Shown here piece after piece: positions 1 through 8,836 of a stretch of DNA of 64,000 bases (the first letter of the stretch is position 1; each line of letters starts with the position of its first letter). The translations under genes were made by a program, and so were the position numbers. The stretch lies in NCBI GenBank assembly GCA_964525605.1, contig CAZGKT010000006.1, positions 1 to 64,000 on the forward strand. The letters run 5' to 3'. The notes under the pieces are model-generated. The model ran no database searches and was not told the origin of the DNA. It saw nothing but the letters and a program-made list of their open reading frames with translations. Source of the DNA: CAVTWJ01 sp964525605 (GTDB taxonomy: Bacteria > Oederibacteriota > Muellerivitia > Muellerivitales > Muellerivitaceae).

Positions 1-1684
1 ATTCCCTTAATGTCTGCATCCCCCCCGCACGGGCTATTTTTTTCAACTCCGATGCCGATTTGCGCTGGAGAACACCTTTTCGGAAATCCTCGTTTAACAT
101 CAAAACTTCATGAATAGCCATTCGACCCTTGTATCCGGTGTTAGAACAGGTATTGCAACCCACACCTCGATGAAGCGTGACTGGTTCACCCGTCGATTGG
201 ACTCCTAATTCTTCTAATATTTCACTGGTCGCTTCAAACGGTTGTTTACAATCTTTGCAAATTCGACGTAAAAGACGTTGAGCGACCACACAATGGACCG
301 TCGAAGTGATAAGAAATGGTTCCACCCCCATATTTCCCATACGAGTCACGGCGCCTGGCGCGTCATTCGTATGAAGCGTGGAAAACACCAAGTGACCCGT
401 CAAGGCGGCGTTAATAGCGATTTCAGCCGTTTCTTTGTCGCGAATTTCTCCAACCATGATCACATCTGGGTCCTGCCGCAAAAAAGACCTCAAACCCGCC
501 GCGAAGGTTAATCCAATTCCAGCCTTAGCGTTCACTTGATTAATCCCTGGCAAATTGTATTCCACAGGGTCTTCAATGGTCGAAATGTTAGTGTCTGGAT
601 CGTTAATATAATGGAGAGCGGAATAAAGGGTCGTTGATTTCCCAGAACCTGTCGGCCCCGTCACGAGAACCAATCCATAAGGTTCTACAATGGCTTTTTC
701 AAATTTCGGAAGAATGTCTTCCTCAAAGCCTAATTTCGGTAGATCCAAAGAGAGGTTGGACGAATCCAAGATACGCATAACGATCTTCTCTCCGAACTGA
801 ACGGGACAAACCGAAACACGAAGGTCAATTTCTTTCCCCAAGACCTTAATTTTGATACGACCGTCCTGGGGCAATCGGCGTTCGGCGATATCCAACGAGG
901 CCATAATTTTGAGACGGGAAGAAATGGCCGCAGCCAGGGATTTGGGGGGAGATTGCACCTCGTGTAAAACTCCGTCGATTCGATACCGGCAGCGAAGATT
1001 TTTCTCGTAGGGTTCAATGTGGATATCACTCGCGTTCGAACGGACGGCTTCCGTCAAGACAAGGTTGACCAAACGAACAACCGGGGCATCCTCACCCGCA
1101 GCCTCCAGTTTGGAAATGTCCATTTCTTCTTCTTTTTCTTCCATCACCTCCAGGTTGTTGTCCCCTCCTCCCATGGAGTTAAGGATTTCCTGCATGTCGC
1201 CACCCGCTTCGGGCCCACCACTTGCAGCCCCTCCCGACGCGCCGCCCGTACCATAATATTTAGCATGCATAGCCTTGATTTCGGTTTCACTCGCGATAGC
1301 GGGTTCAACTTCAAAGCCTGTCATCATTTTGATATCGTCAATGGCGAAAACATTAAGTGGATCGGCCATGGCCACGGTCAGCTTTTTATCTTTTTTAACA
1401 ATGGGTATGAGGCAATGGTTCAGAGCAATGGATTCGGGAACGGAAAAAACCACATCGTTGGGGATATCACCAATTTCGTTCAAACTCACATGAGGAATTC
1501 CTAACTGCGTACCAACAAAGGCCATGATAACGTCTTGCGTTACATAACCCTGACTTATCAATATTTTTTCCAGCCGGCCCCCTTTGATTTTTTGCTCATG
1601 GAGGGCTTCCTGAAGCTGTTCTTCAGAAATGATTCCCTCATCAACCAACATTTCGCCGAGGCGTTTTTTCATCGATTCAGGCAT
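1..1684 (-). CDS. pilB: Type IV pilus / type II secretion assembly ATPase (PilB/GspE), 3' end cut off by window edge
   Basis: This is a hexameric ATPase that powers pilin or pseudopilin polymerisation from the cytoplasmic side of the inner membrane. Reading the minus strand from an ATG at 1684 gives 561 codons without a stop, to the window edge. An N-terminal MshEN/T2SSE_N-type domain (about residues 1-150) is followed by a Gly/Ala-rich and then acidic linker. The ATPase core has Walker A GPTGSGKST at 343-351, a STIEDPVEY Asp box, a DPDVIMVGEIRD Walker B region and the TGHLVFSTLHTNDAP His box. A tetracysteine zinc site (C476, C479, C510, C513) separates PilB/GspE from the retraction ATPase PilT, which lacks it. 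Only a short C-terminal tail should be missing. No other pilus gene lies in the window, so PilB versus GspE cannot be decided from context. Confidence 0.93.
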   Translation of the reverse strand, partial: MPESMKKRLGEMLVDEGIISEEQLQEALHEQKIKGGRLEKILISQGYVTQDVIMAFVGTQLGIPHVSLNEIGDIPNDVVFSVPESIALNHCLIPIVKKDKKLTVAMADPLNVFAIDDIKMMTGFEVEPAIASETEIKAMHAKYYGTGGASGGAASGGPEAGGDMQEILNSMGGGDNNLEVMEEKEEEMDISKLEAAGEDAPVVRLVNLVLTEAVRSNASDIHIEPYEKNLRCRYRIDGVLHEVQSPPKSLAAAISSRLKIMASLDIAERRLPQDGRIKIKVLGKEIDLRVSVCPVQFGEKIVMRILDSSNLSLDLPKLGFEEDILPKFEKAIVEPYGLVLVTGPTGSGKSTTLYSALHYINDPDTNISTIEDPVEYNLPGINQVNAKAGIGLTFAAGLRSFLRQDPDVIMVGEIRDKETAEIAINAALTGHLVFSTLHTNDAPGAVTRMGNMGVEPFLITSTVHCVVAQRLLRRICKDCKQPFEATSEILEELGVQSTGEPVTLHRGVGCNTCSNTGYKGRMAIHEVLMLNEDFRKGVLQRKSASELKKIARAGGMQTLRE

Positions 1685-1784
1685 GGAAAACCTCGGACCA
1701 GAGGGAGTGTGGAAGGGTCAATGATCTCATCACATCTGAAGTATAAATTCGAAAAAAAATGAAGTCAACGCTACCCACCCAGAC

Positions 1785-2636
1785 TTAACTTACCTGGGCC
1801 AAGGTCTGGAGTAAGGCCCTTTTCATGTCGAATAGAGGGGCCCTTTTCCCGGTCCAGAGCTCGAAGGAGAGGGCGCCCTGATAAAGCAACATGCCGAGAC
1901 CATTTTTAGAAAGAAGCTTCTGGTTCCCGGCCTGCTTTAAAAACTCCGTTTCGCGGTGATAAATCAAATCGAGAACCCAGGTTCTCGGTCGGGCTTTTTT
2001 CAAAGAAATAGGTGATGGGTCTCCTTTCTTCAATCCAAGAGACGTGGCTTGAATCACCCAGTCACATTCCGGAACGATCTTTGCCCCCTCTTCCAAGCTA
2101 AGAATCCCTGTTTGAAGTTTTCGGAAACCTTGGCGAACCGCAGCCTGAAGTCCTTCGGCTTCCTTGGCATCCCAGTTAGCGATCATAAGAGATTTGATCC
2201 CCGAAGAAGCCAACGCATTCCCGACCGCTCTAGCTGCCCCCCCGGCTCCAACGATCATCCCTTGACTGCCCCTTAAACTCTTACGCCAACTACCCAACGA
2301 CAATAAAAAACCTTCACCATCCGTTGAAGTTCCGTGAAGACGACCCTTCCTTTTGTAGATGGTATTCACCGAGTTCAACCTCTGAGCCGAAAGATCCACG
2401 CGGTCCAAATGTCTAAGAATCATTGTCTTCAGAGGCACGGTCACATTGGCGCCCCTTACATTTTCACTGCGAATCATTTCGATGACATTCGGAAGATGGA
2501 CGGGCTCAACTTCCAACGGAACATAGACCCAGGGGAGCTCCTTTTTTCGAATGGCTTCGTTTTGAAAAACAGGAGATAAAGAATGTTCTACGGGATGCCC
2601 CAGGATAAAAACTAGCTGGGTCGATCCTGTGATCAA
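1785..2636 (-). CDS. aroE: Shikimate dehydrogenase
   Basis: AroE reduces 3-dehydroshikimate to shikimate with NADPH in the aromatic amino acid pathway. The 283-residue product has the family length and landmarks: HSLSP near the N-terminus (substrate binding), NVTVPLK with the catalytic lysine, the dinucleotide loop GAGGAARAV, and a C-terminal GMLLYQGALSFELW helix. The start is a TTG at 2636, chosen because ITGSTQLVFILGHP then aligns with the usual AroE N-terminus; no clear ribosome-binding site precedes it. It lies 20 bp after rsmE on the same strand and is probably translated from the dnaJ-rsmE-aroE message. No other aro genes are nearby. Confidence 0.93.
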   Translation of the reverse strand: MITGSTQLVFILGHPVEHSLSPVFQNEAIRKKELPWVYVPLEVEPVHLPNVIEMIRSENVRGANVTVPLKTMILRHLDRVDLSAQRLNSVNTIYKRKGRLHGTSTDGEGFLLSLGSWRKSLRGSQGMIVGAGGAARAVGNALASSGIKSLMIANWDAKEAEGLQAAVRQGFRKLQTGILSLEEGAKIVPECDWVIQATSLGLKKGDPSPISLKKARPRTWVLDLIYHRETEFLKQAGNQKLLSKNGLGMLLYQGALSFELWTGKRAPLFDMKRALLQTLAQVS

Positions 2637-2656
2637 TGGAGGTAGGTTTGTTGATT

Positions 2657-3427
2657 TCAGCTGAAACCCCTTGACGAAAATAGGCGTTCCCCAAGTTCAT
2701 ATTGGATCATAGCCGTAACAACTAACCCGGCGGTTTCCGTTCGAAGTATGGGAGTAGGCAAATGCACAGGAAAAGCACCCCGGCTTCGGGCTTCCTGAAT
2801 CTCCTCGGGGGCCCAGCCCCCTTCCGGCCCCACCAAAGTCAATACCTTATTAACACTCGGGTGGGATTCTAACACTGTTCGAAGGGTGGGCGCTTCCTTT
2901 TCATATGGCATCAACACCAGGTCGAATCCCTGAAAGAGATCCAGGGAATGGCCCCAATCTCGGATGGGGTCCAGGATGGGAACATCATTGCGTCCGCTTT
3001 GACGGCAAGCTTCTACCAGTATTTTAAGCCAACGATCATGCTTATGATTGAATTGCGAATCCTCCGGACGGGAAACGCTCCTTTGGGTCACCATCGGGAT
3101 AAAACGGTGAATTCCCAATTCGGTTCCCTGGCGAAGAATTAAATCAAACTTGGACGCCTTGGGAAGACTTTGACCTAAAGCAATTTGTAAATTGGGCCCA
3201 TCCTGAAGTTTTGATTCCTCGGAAGTTTTCTTGACCCACACCCGTCGATTCTCAATCTTGAGAAATTGCAATTGAAATACCTTTTGTCCGGTATCAAAAC
3301 CCATAAGAGCATCGCCAGCCTCCAGTCTTAAAACCTGGGAAAGATAGTGGGAGGTCGGTTCATCCAGGGCCATTTCCGTCCCCAGGGAGAACCCATCGGG
3401 TAGGAAAACACGGGGTACGAAACTCAT
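2657..3427 (-). CDS. rsmE: 16S rRNA (uracil-1498-N3)-methyltransferase
   Basis: RsmE is a SPOUT-class, SAM-dependent enzyme that methylates N3 of U1498 in the 16S rRNA decoding region. The 256-residue product has the N-terminal PUA-like part (HYLSQVLRLEAGD) and the C-terminal knotted domain with the diagnostic TLVGPEGGW SAM-binding loop and an ILRTETA segment. Its ATG overlaps the dnaJ stop codon in an ATGA, so it is translationally coupled to dnaJ. The dnaJ-rsmE order is common in bacteria, usually with prmA between them; prmA is absent here. Length and motifs are normal and nothing looks damaged. Confidence 0.94.
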   Translation of the reverse strand: MSFVPRVFLPDGFSLGTEMALDEPTSHYLSQVLRLEAGDALMGFDTGQKVFQLQFLKIENRRVWVKKTSEESKLQDGPNLQIALGQSLPKASKFDLILRQGTELGIHRFIPMVTQRSVSRPEDSQFNHKHDRWLKILVEACRQSGRNDVPILDPIRDWGHSLDLFQGFDLVLMPYEKEAPTLRTVLESHPSVNKVLTLVGPEGGWAPEEIQEARSRGAFPVHLPTPILRTETAGLVVTAMIQYELGERLFSSRGFS

Positions 3428-4587
3428 TTCTTCCGGGTGAAAAGGTTCTTCATTTTGGTTAAGAACTTGGCCGTTTGGGGCGTGTTGTTTTCAGTGGTGG
3501 CCGCTTCGAATTCCTCTAGAATTTTCTTCTGTTTGGCGCTCAAATCCGATGGGGTCTCAACCGAGATCACCACCATCAGGTCTCCGACTTCATTGGTATT
3601 GGGCGTCTTGAGTCCCTTTTCCCTCAGACGGAAAATTTTTCCGGATTGAGTCCCGGCGGGAACCTTCATTTTGACGGGGCCTTCCAATGTGGGAACTTCA
3701 ATTTCAGCGCCGAGTGCCGCCTGGACAAAACTGACCGGGATGGAACAATGCAAATCCCCGCCGTCGCGTTCGAAAAATTCATGATCCTGAACATGAAGGA
3801 AAATATATAGATCGCCTGCGGGACCGCCGTTCAACCCCGCCTCGCCTTCACCCCTTAACCTCAATCGGGAACCCTCGTCGACTCCGGCCGGTACTTTCAC
3901 CGAAACGGTTCTTTCTTTCTCCATCCGACCCTGGCCCTGACAAGTGGGGCATGGGCTTCCAGGCATTTCACCCTGTCCCCCACAGCGGGAACAGGTTCGG
4001 GCAATAGTGAAAAAGCCTTGGGATTGCCGGACCTGGCCAGTACCCTTGCACTGGGTACAAACCACACGGCCCGAGCCAGCTTTGGCACCCGATCCATGAC
4101 AGGTTTCACAAGTCATGAGTTTTCTTATCTTTACATCTTTGGAAGTTCCAAAAGCGGCTTCCTCAAAGGAAAGGGTCAAGTCATGACGAAGATCATCGCC
4201 TTCCTGGGCTTGATTTCGTGAACGTCCCCCCGCTCGCCCTTCGGCTCCGAAAAAGTTGGAGAACACATCACCAAAAATATCCTCGAAATCGGCAGACCCG
4301 TTGAAATCCTGGGGCCGAAATCCACCCGCCCCGTAGCCTCCCGCAGAAGGTCCTCCCATTCCCACACCCGCATGGCCAAACTGGTCATAGGCGGCTTTCT
4401 TTTGAGTATCAGAAAGCACCTCATAGGCCTCGTTAATTTCTTTGAATTTCTCTTCCGCTTCTTTGTTATTGGGGTTGGCGTCGGGATGGTATTTTTTCGC
4501 CATGGTCCGATAAGCTTTTTTCAATTCATCCGCGTTGGCCCCTTTGGGGACCCCTAGAAGTTCGTAATAGTCTTTTTTCGAAGCCAT
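3424..4587 (-). CDS. dnaJ: Chaperone protein DnaJ (Hsp40)
   Basis: DnaJ is the co-chaperone that delivers unfolded clients to DnaK and stimulates its ATPase. The 387-residue protein has the classical type I layout: a J domain with YHPDANPN carrying HPD, a Gly/Phe-rich stretch (GGPSAGGYGAGGF), four CxxCxGxG zinc motifs (CETCHGSG, CTQCKGTG, CSRCGGQG, CPTCQGQG) and the two C-terminal client-binding barrels. The start at 4587 (MASKKDYYELLG) is preferred because AAGGA lies just upstream and J domains normally begin here; an in-frame ATG at 4599 would add four residues. It is first in a run with rsmE and aroE. The usual neighbours grpE and dnaK are not in the window. Confidence 0.96.
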   Translation of the reverse strand: MASKKDYYELLGVPKGANADELKKAYRTMAKKYHPDANPNNKEAEEKFKEINEAYEVLSDTQKKAAYDQFGHAGVGMGGPSAGGYGAGGFRPQDFNGSADFEDIFGDVFSNFFGAEGRAGGRSRNQAQEGDDLRHDLTLSFEEAAFGTSKDVKIRKLMTCETCHGSGAKAGSGRVVCTQCKGTGQVRQSQGFFTIARTCSRCGGQGEMPGSPCPTCQGQGRMEKERTVSVKVPAGVDEGSRLRLRGEGEAGLNGGPAGDLYIFLHVQDHEFFERDGGDLHCSIPVSFVQAALGAEIEVPTLEGPVKMKVPAGTQSGKIFRLREKGLKTPNTNEVGDLMVVISVETPSDLSAKQKKILEEFEAATTENNTPQTAKFLTKMKNLFTRKK

Positions 4588-4915
4588 GTTTTCCTTCATT
4601 TCAAATCCCGTTCCGCTTAAACGTGCGATTTACGTGCCAAACCGAAACAACCCCATTGCCTGCTTAAAAGCTAAGAAGAAAGGTCGCGCTCGACAAGAAT
4701 CTACGGACGGGTTTCAAGGCATCAAGCTAACATCTCACTTCAAGGCCGTAAAGCCGTTATTCCCAGGAAAAAAAGCGAGTTTGGTCTTGCGGTTAAAAGG
4801 GACGTTACTTTAAACTACCCCGGCTTCGATACCCCTCTACTCCCTTTAGGGAAGGAAGGGTGCCGGTTCGTTTAACCCTCTCCCGCAGAGAGTCCACTAA
4901 AAGAAGGAGGAAGTC
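4588..4915. other. Divergent intergenic region between dnaJ and the ferredoxin gene
   Basis: This 328-bp stretch separates two divergent genes, so it should hold both promoters. On the plus strand TTGCGG (4787-4792) and TTTAAA (4809-4814) with a 16-bp spacer could be a weak sigma70-type promoter for the ferredoxin gene, which has an excellent Shine-Dalgarno (AAGGAGG about 4905-4911). A small hairpin CCCTTTAGGG lies near 4850. No heat-shock CIRCE element (TTAGCACTC-N9-GAGTGCTAA) is visible before dnaJ, and no credible small gene was found. Confidence 0.35.
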
Positions 4916-5233
4916 ATGCCTTACGTCATTACCGAGAAGTGCCTGGGCGAGGTTTACGCGCAATGCGTCGATGTTTGCCCGGTGAATTGCATCCATCCGG
5001 GAGAATATAAGGGCCAGCCCTTCATGATCATCAATCCCGAGGAATGCACCGAGTGCACCAGCTGTTATTCGGCCTGCCCCATTGGCGCGATCGTAGAAGG
5101 CGCGGATAAAGACCCCGCTTACGCCAAAATCAACGCCGAACTTGCGCCGACCTTCAAGAACAACCCCCCCATCTCGACCCGCCCGGCGAACGACCCGCCG
5201 CGCCGTCCCGATGTGAACAAGCTCGTCAACTAG
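4916..5233 (+). CDS. Ferredoxin with two Fe-S clusters (7Fe/8Fe type)
   Basis: This is a 105-residue soluble electron carrier. Cysteines at 9, 17, 21 and 25 (the AQCVDVCPVNC region) and at 44, 47, 50 and 54 (CTECTSCYSACP) give two clusters. The pattern with an isolated early Cys9 and a C-terminal tail of about 50 residues resembles FdxA-type [3Fe-4S][4Fe-4S] ferredoxins of Thermus, actinobacteria and others. With Cys present at both CxxxCP positions, an 8Fe form is possible. The Pro-rich tail (PPISTRPANDPPRRP) has no known function. A strong AAGGAGGAAGTC ribosome-binding site precedes ATG 4916, and a clear terminator follows, so the gene is a monocistron, probably well expressed. Its redox partner cannot be inferred from the neighbours. 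Confidence 0.92.
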   Translation: MPYVITEKCLGEVYAQCVDVCPVNCIHPGEYKGQPFMIINPEECTECTSCYSACPIGAIVEGADKDPAYAKINAELAPTFKNNPPISTRPANDPPRRPDVNKLVN

Positions 5234-5246
5234 TTTTCTTCAATAG

Positions 5247-5286
5247 AAAAAGGCTCCACCCTCAAAAGGTGGGGCCTTTTTTATTT
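5247..5286 (+). terminator. Rho-independent terminator after the ferredoxin gene
   Basis: An A-rich 5' flank and AGGCTCCACC pair with GGTGGGGCCT across the loop CTCAAAA, followed by a T-run (TTTTTTATTTT). It starts 14 bp after the ferredoxin stop. The mirrored A-tract means it may also work for thiC transcripts arriving from the opposite strand. Confidence 0.9.
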
Positions 5287-5330
5287 TCCAACAAATTTCT
5301 TCCGATTTTTTCAGCGAAAGTTAACAGGCT

Positions 5331-7175
5331 TCAAATTTTCTGGTATATCTCTGCGCCCGTTTCGACAAAAGTCTCGGACATTTTTTTCATTCCATCTTCC
5401 AAAGCCTTGTCCTCGGTCAATCCCTGTTCCTTAGCGTAGTCCCGAACGTCCTGAGTGATTTTCATGCTGCAAAACTTGGGTCCACACATGGAACAAAAAT
5501 GGGCCACTTTGGCGCCATCCGCAGGTAGAGTCTCGTCGTGATATTCCCGAGCCAGTTCAGGATCCAGGGCTAGGTTGAACTGATCCTCCCACCTAAATTC
5601 GAACCTCGCTTTGGAAAGGGCGTTGTCCCAATTCTGCGCGGCTGGATGCCCTTTGGCCAAGTCCGCCGCGTGAGCGGCGATTTTGTAAGCGATGACGCCG
5701 GCTCGAACATCATCCTTATTCGGCAGTCCCAGATGTTCCTTGGGGGTTACGTAACAAAGCATGGCGGTACCGAACCATCCGATCATGGCCGCGCCAATGG
5801 CGCTAGTGATGTGGTCGTAACCCGGCGCGATATCCGTGGTGAGGGGCCCTAACGTATAAAAGGGCGCTTCATGGCATTCGGCCAACTGTTTGTCCATGTT
5901 TTCTTTAATCAGTTGCATGGGAACATGGCCCGGGCCCTCGATCATCACCTGCACGTCTTGTTTCCAGGCTTTTTGGGTCAAATCTCCCAGGGTTTTGAGT
6001 TCAGAGAACTGGGCTTCGTCATTCGCGTCCTCAATGGAGCCCGGCCTCAATCCATCCCCGAGGCTGAAGGAAACATTGAAAGCCTTCATGATTTCACAAA
6101 TTTCCTCGAAATGAGTATAGGTGAAATTCTCCTGGTGGTGAGCCAAACACCACTTGGCATGGATGGATCCTCCCCGAGAAACGATCCCGGTCCGGCGCCA
6201 AGCGGTCATGGGTACGTAACGCAACAAGACCCCCGCGTGTATGGTGAAATAATCCACTCCCTGTTCGGCTTGCTCGATCAAGGTATCGCGATAAATTTCC
6301 CAGGTCAGGTCTTCCGCAATTCCCCCCACCTTTTCCAAGGCCTGGTAGATGGGCACAGTTCCCACGGGAACGGGGCAATTGCGAAGAATCCATTCCCGTG
6401 TCTCGTGAATATTTTGCCCCGTGGAAAGATCCATCAGGGTGTCCCCGCCCCAGCGCACGGACCAAATCATCTTTTCCACTTCTTCCTCAATGGAAGAAGT
6501 CACGGATGAATTTCCAATATTGGTATTGATCTTCACCAAGAAATTACGGCCGATGATCATTGGTTCAAGCTCGGGGTGATTGATATTAGAGGGAATGATG
6601 GCCCGGCCCCGGGCCACTTCGTCCCGCACGAATTCGGGAGTGAAAACCCTGGGGAGAACCGCCCCAAATGCCTGGCCTTTATGAACCCGCCCCTGTTCCA
6701 TCCTGTTCTCAGCCATTTGGTTTTCCCGGATGGCGATATATTCCATCTCGGGGGTGACAATTCCCTTTTTGGCGTAATGCATTTGACTGACATTGTGACT
6801 AGGTTTGGCCCTCAAGGGTTTGCGGCGGGAAGTTGCCGGAAAAATTTCAATTCCGGGAGCGGATTTTTCGCGATAGAAGCCTTCCGTTTCCACCACATCC
6901 GCCCGTTCCCGGATCCAAGGGAGACAGATGGGTTGTATTCCCTTCTCCAGATCAATTTCAATGTTTAAATCAGTGTAGGGGCCGCTGGTGTCATAGACAC
7001 AAAAGGGAGAGTTCTCTTCTTGTCCTTGGGCTGTTTTCGTGGGGCTTAAGGAAATTTCCCTGACGGGAACCTTCAGATCCGGCCGATTTCCCTGGACATA
7101 TTTTTTCATCGATCCCGGAAAGGGTTTCCGGGTGATTCCTCCCTGAAAAGGATGCGAACCGTTGTTTTTCCCCAT
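5331..7175 (-). CDS. thiC: Phosphomethylpyrimidine synthase
   Basis: ThiC is a non-canonical radical SAM enzyme that rearranges aminoimidazole ribotide into HMP-phosphate, the pyrimidine half of thiamine. The 614-residue product is full length. It has the ThiC-associated N-terminal domain, NTNIGNSSVTSS, the MWSVRWGGDTLMDLSTG-like region, the VMIEGPGHVP segment and the C-terminal cluster motif CSMCGPKFC, whose three cysteines bind the [4Fe-4S]. The ATG at 7175 is chosen because GAGG lies upstream at usable distance; an in-frame GTG at 7190 would add five residues. It follows thiD2, which would use its product. No TPP riboswitch consensus (CTGAGA etc.) was found in the 96 bp between the two genes. 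Confidence 0.96.
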   Translation of the reverse strand: MGKNNGSHPFQGGITRKPFPGSMKKYVQGNRPDLKVPVREISLSPTKTAQGQEENSPFCVYDTSGPYTDLNIEIDLEKGIQPICLPWIRERADVVETEGFYREKSAPGIEIFPATSRRKPLRAKPSHNVSQMHYAKKGIVTPEMEYIAIRENQMAENRMEQGRVHKGQAFGAVLPRVFTPEFVRDEVARGRAIIPSNINHPELEPMIIGRNFLVKINTNIGNSSVTSSIEEEVEKMIWSVRWGGDTLMDLSTGQNIHETREWILRNCPVPVGTVPIYQALEKVGGIAEDLTWEIYRDTLIEQAEQGVDYFTIHAGVLLRYVPMTAWRRTGIVSRGGSIHAKWCLAHHQENFTYTHFEEICEIMKAFNVSFSLGDGLRPGSIEDANDEAQFSELKTLGDLTQKAWKQDVQVMIEGPGHVPMQLIKENMDKQLAECHEAPFYTLGPLTTDIAPGYDHITSAIGAAMIGWFGTAMLCYVTPKEHLGLPNKDDVRAGVIAYKIAAHAADLAKGHPAAQNWDNALSKARFEFRWEDQFNLALDPELAREYHDETLPADGAKVAHFCSMCGPKFCSMKITQDVRDYAKEQGLTEDKALEDGMKKMSETFVETGAEIYQKI

Positions 7176-7271
7176 GGGACTTCGCCTCACACAAACGTGG
7201 AATGAATTACGTTCTCAACCGATTTCAACAATAACGAGGGGCCTCATGAAAAGCAACGCACTCGCCCAATT

Positions 7272-7691
7272 TCAGGAAAACGACTCTTCGATCTTATAGC
7301 ATTCGTATCGGATCTTCTTGAAACTCCGAAAGGAGGGATCGTTTAAAAGCTTGGAGAATTCTTCCAGGGACCGAAGGGCTTCTTGAGCCCTTTTCAAATT
7401 GGCCGTCAAAACGTCTCGGGGACTGGACCGGGTTTTTTCGGAATTTTCTCGGGTTTGGCGGCCCAAATCACCAGCCACATCTCGGTAGAGAGTACGCAAA
7501 GCCTTCGATTTAAAAAGCTTTTGTTCCGCCAGGCTGACCGAGTGACGAAGTTTTTTAATCCTGCCAAGAAGAGGGGCGTCGTTCAGGATGAAGCGGGCCA
7601 CATCCTCCGCAACCCGGAAACCTTCCCTCGCCCGGTTACAGTTAGCGTCCAAGGCTCTCAGGATCGCTTTTTTTTCAGCCCGTGAGATCAC
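7272..7691 (-). CDS. thiD2: Stand-alone ThiD2-type protein, probable HMP-phosphate kinase
   Basis: The 139-residue all-helical protein matches the ThiD2 domain usually fused to the N-terminus of ThiE (thiamine phosphate synthase). Characteristic words are RALDANCNRAREGFRVAEDVARF near the N-terminus, KKLRHSV, YRDVAGDLG and ANLKRAQEALRSLEEFSK. ThiD2 has been reported as a kinase that phosphorylates HMP-P to HMP-PP, the step after ThiC. Here it stands alone with no ThiE domain, directly upstream of thiC, so the two genes could carry out consecutive steps. The start is a GTG at 7691 preceded by GAGGAAAGG. The identification rests on motif resemblance; the kinase role is from family knowledge. Confidence 0.82.
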   Translation of the reverse strand: MISRAEKKAILRALDANCNRAREGFRVAEDVARFILNDAPLLGRIKKLRHSVSLAEQKLFKSKALRTLYRDVAGDLGRQTRENSEKTRSSPRDVLTANLKRAQEALRSLEEFSKLLNDPSFRSFKKIRYECYKIEESFS

Positions 7692-7715
7692 GGCCGGCCT
7701 TTCCTCACCGGCGGA

Positions 7716-8795
7716 TTATTTCTTCTTGGACGCCGGTTTCACGGCGACCGAGGCGGCAGAAGCGTGAAAGACCGGCGAGGCGATGGTTTTCTTGCTGAAC
7801 ATGGGAGCGGGTTTAGCGGGCGCCTTCTTAGGTTTGACCGCCAGCTTTACCGCAGGGCTTGCCATTTTCCCCTCTGTCTTTTTCCCAGAAACTGTTTCCT
7901 TCTTCTTGCTATCGGCCTTTTTGTCCTCAGCTACCACGCCCTTCTTAGCCAAGACTTTCTCCATACCCGGAACGGGATGCTCCGGATTCTTCGGGAACAA
8001 AGGTACGGTCACCTTGATCGATTTTCCCTTTTGAGGCGCGCTGGAAGTCTTGGGTTTCCCGTCCGAATCAAGTAAGCGTTTGGGCTTGGGAGTGTCTTCT
8101 TTTAAAAAGAGCTGATCTTTGAGGAACGGCACGGAGGAAACACGGCTTATCTTGGCGGCAAAATCCAGGTCCTTGGCACAACCCTTTCGAATCAGTTCCT
8201 TCCCATCGGGCGATTCTCGGAGCAATTCAACAATTCTCCCCTGCCAAGGTTTGTAAATCGCGATGGCATCCTTGGCGCTTTCCGCCAAGAGTATTGGAGT
8301 GGAACCCAGGGTGCTTTGGAGATAATCCACCAGCATTCCGGCGAAGGCCGAATCTTCCGGGTTGCCGGCGCAAACAATCACCACGTCCCGGTTCCCCCGC
8401 AGGCAGGAATCATAAACGTCACCTAGGTTGATGAAAGAACCTAGGATGACATACTTGGCCTCGGCGGGAATTCTCAAAGGGCTTTGGGTCGAAAAACAAA
8501 TGAGGCGGTCCTTCAACTTTTCCCGGCTCGAATCAAGCGGAGACCCGCTCTGTTGGAACCCGGGGATTTTTTCCCAATCCCTTTCGCCCGCCAATAGGCC
8601 TTCCCCGCGTTTCAATTTATCGAAATGTTTCTTGGCCGAACCCGGATCGTGGCAAAAGGCAACTCCCTTCGCGCCGTGATAAAGAAACATCGGGATCGTG
8701 GTGGTGGCCCGCAAAACGTCCACCAATACGACGGTGGCGTTCTGAACCACCGTGGGTTTCACAGCCTTGGCGTCAAAATAAACAGTAATTTTCAA
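7716..8795 (-). CDS. ComB-like 2-phosphosulfolactate phosphatase family protein with a basic C-terminal tail
   Basis: The first 220 or so residues match the ComB family: VVLVDVLRATTTIPMFL (acidic phosphatase motif), LLAGERDWEKIPGFQQSGSP (the GER...G..NSP region), and ICFSTQSP in place of the usual T-NGT. ComB dephosphorylates 2-phosphosulfolactate in coenzyme M synthesis in methanogens; the role of bacterial homologues is often unknown. From about residue 240 to 359 the protein becomes a low-complexity Lys/Ala/Pro/Ser tail (KKADSKKKETVSGKKTEGK, VKPKKAPAKPAP), like eukaryotic-type H1 tails. That tail is not part of the family fold. The start is TTG 8795 with GGGAG upstream. It lies between accC and thiD2, with short gaps. 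Confidence 0.82.
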   Translation of the reverse strand: MKITVYFDAKAVKPTVVQNATVVLVDVLRATTTIPMFLYHGAKGVAFCHDPGSAKKHFDKLKRGEGLLAGERDWEKIPGFQQSGSPLDSSREKLKDRLICFSTQSPLRIPAEAKYVILGSFINLGDVYDSCLRGNRDVVIVCAGNPEDSAFAGMLVDYLQSTLGSTPILLAESAKDAIAIYKPWQGRIVELLRESPDGKELIRKGCAKDLDFAAKISRVSSVPFLKDQLFLKEDTPKPKRLLDSDGKPKTSSAPQKGKSIKVTVPLFPKNPEHPVPGMEKVLAKKGVVAEDKKADSKKKETVSGKKTEGKMASPAVKLAVKPKKAPAKPAPMFSKKTIASPVFHASAASVAVKPASKKK

Positions 8796-8836
8796 GAGTA
8801 TTCTCCCGTTTCAGGCTAGGCCCCGGATCTTCGGCC

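Noticed and set aside
1019..1504. 161-codon plus-strand frame
   Set aside because: It is antisense to pilB, whose ATPase motifs continue through this region.
7176..7271. TPP riboswitch before thiC
   Set aside because: The conserved CTGAGA and ACCTGA-type cores were not found on the minus strand; the gap is only 96 bp.
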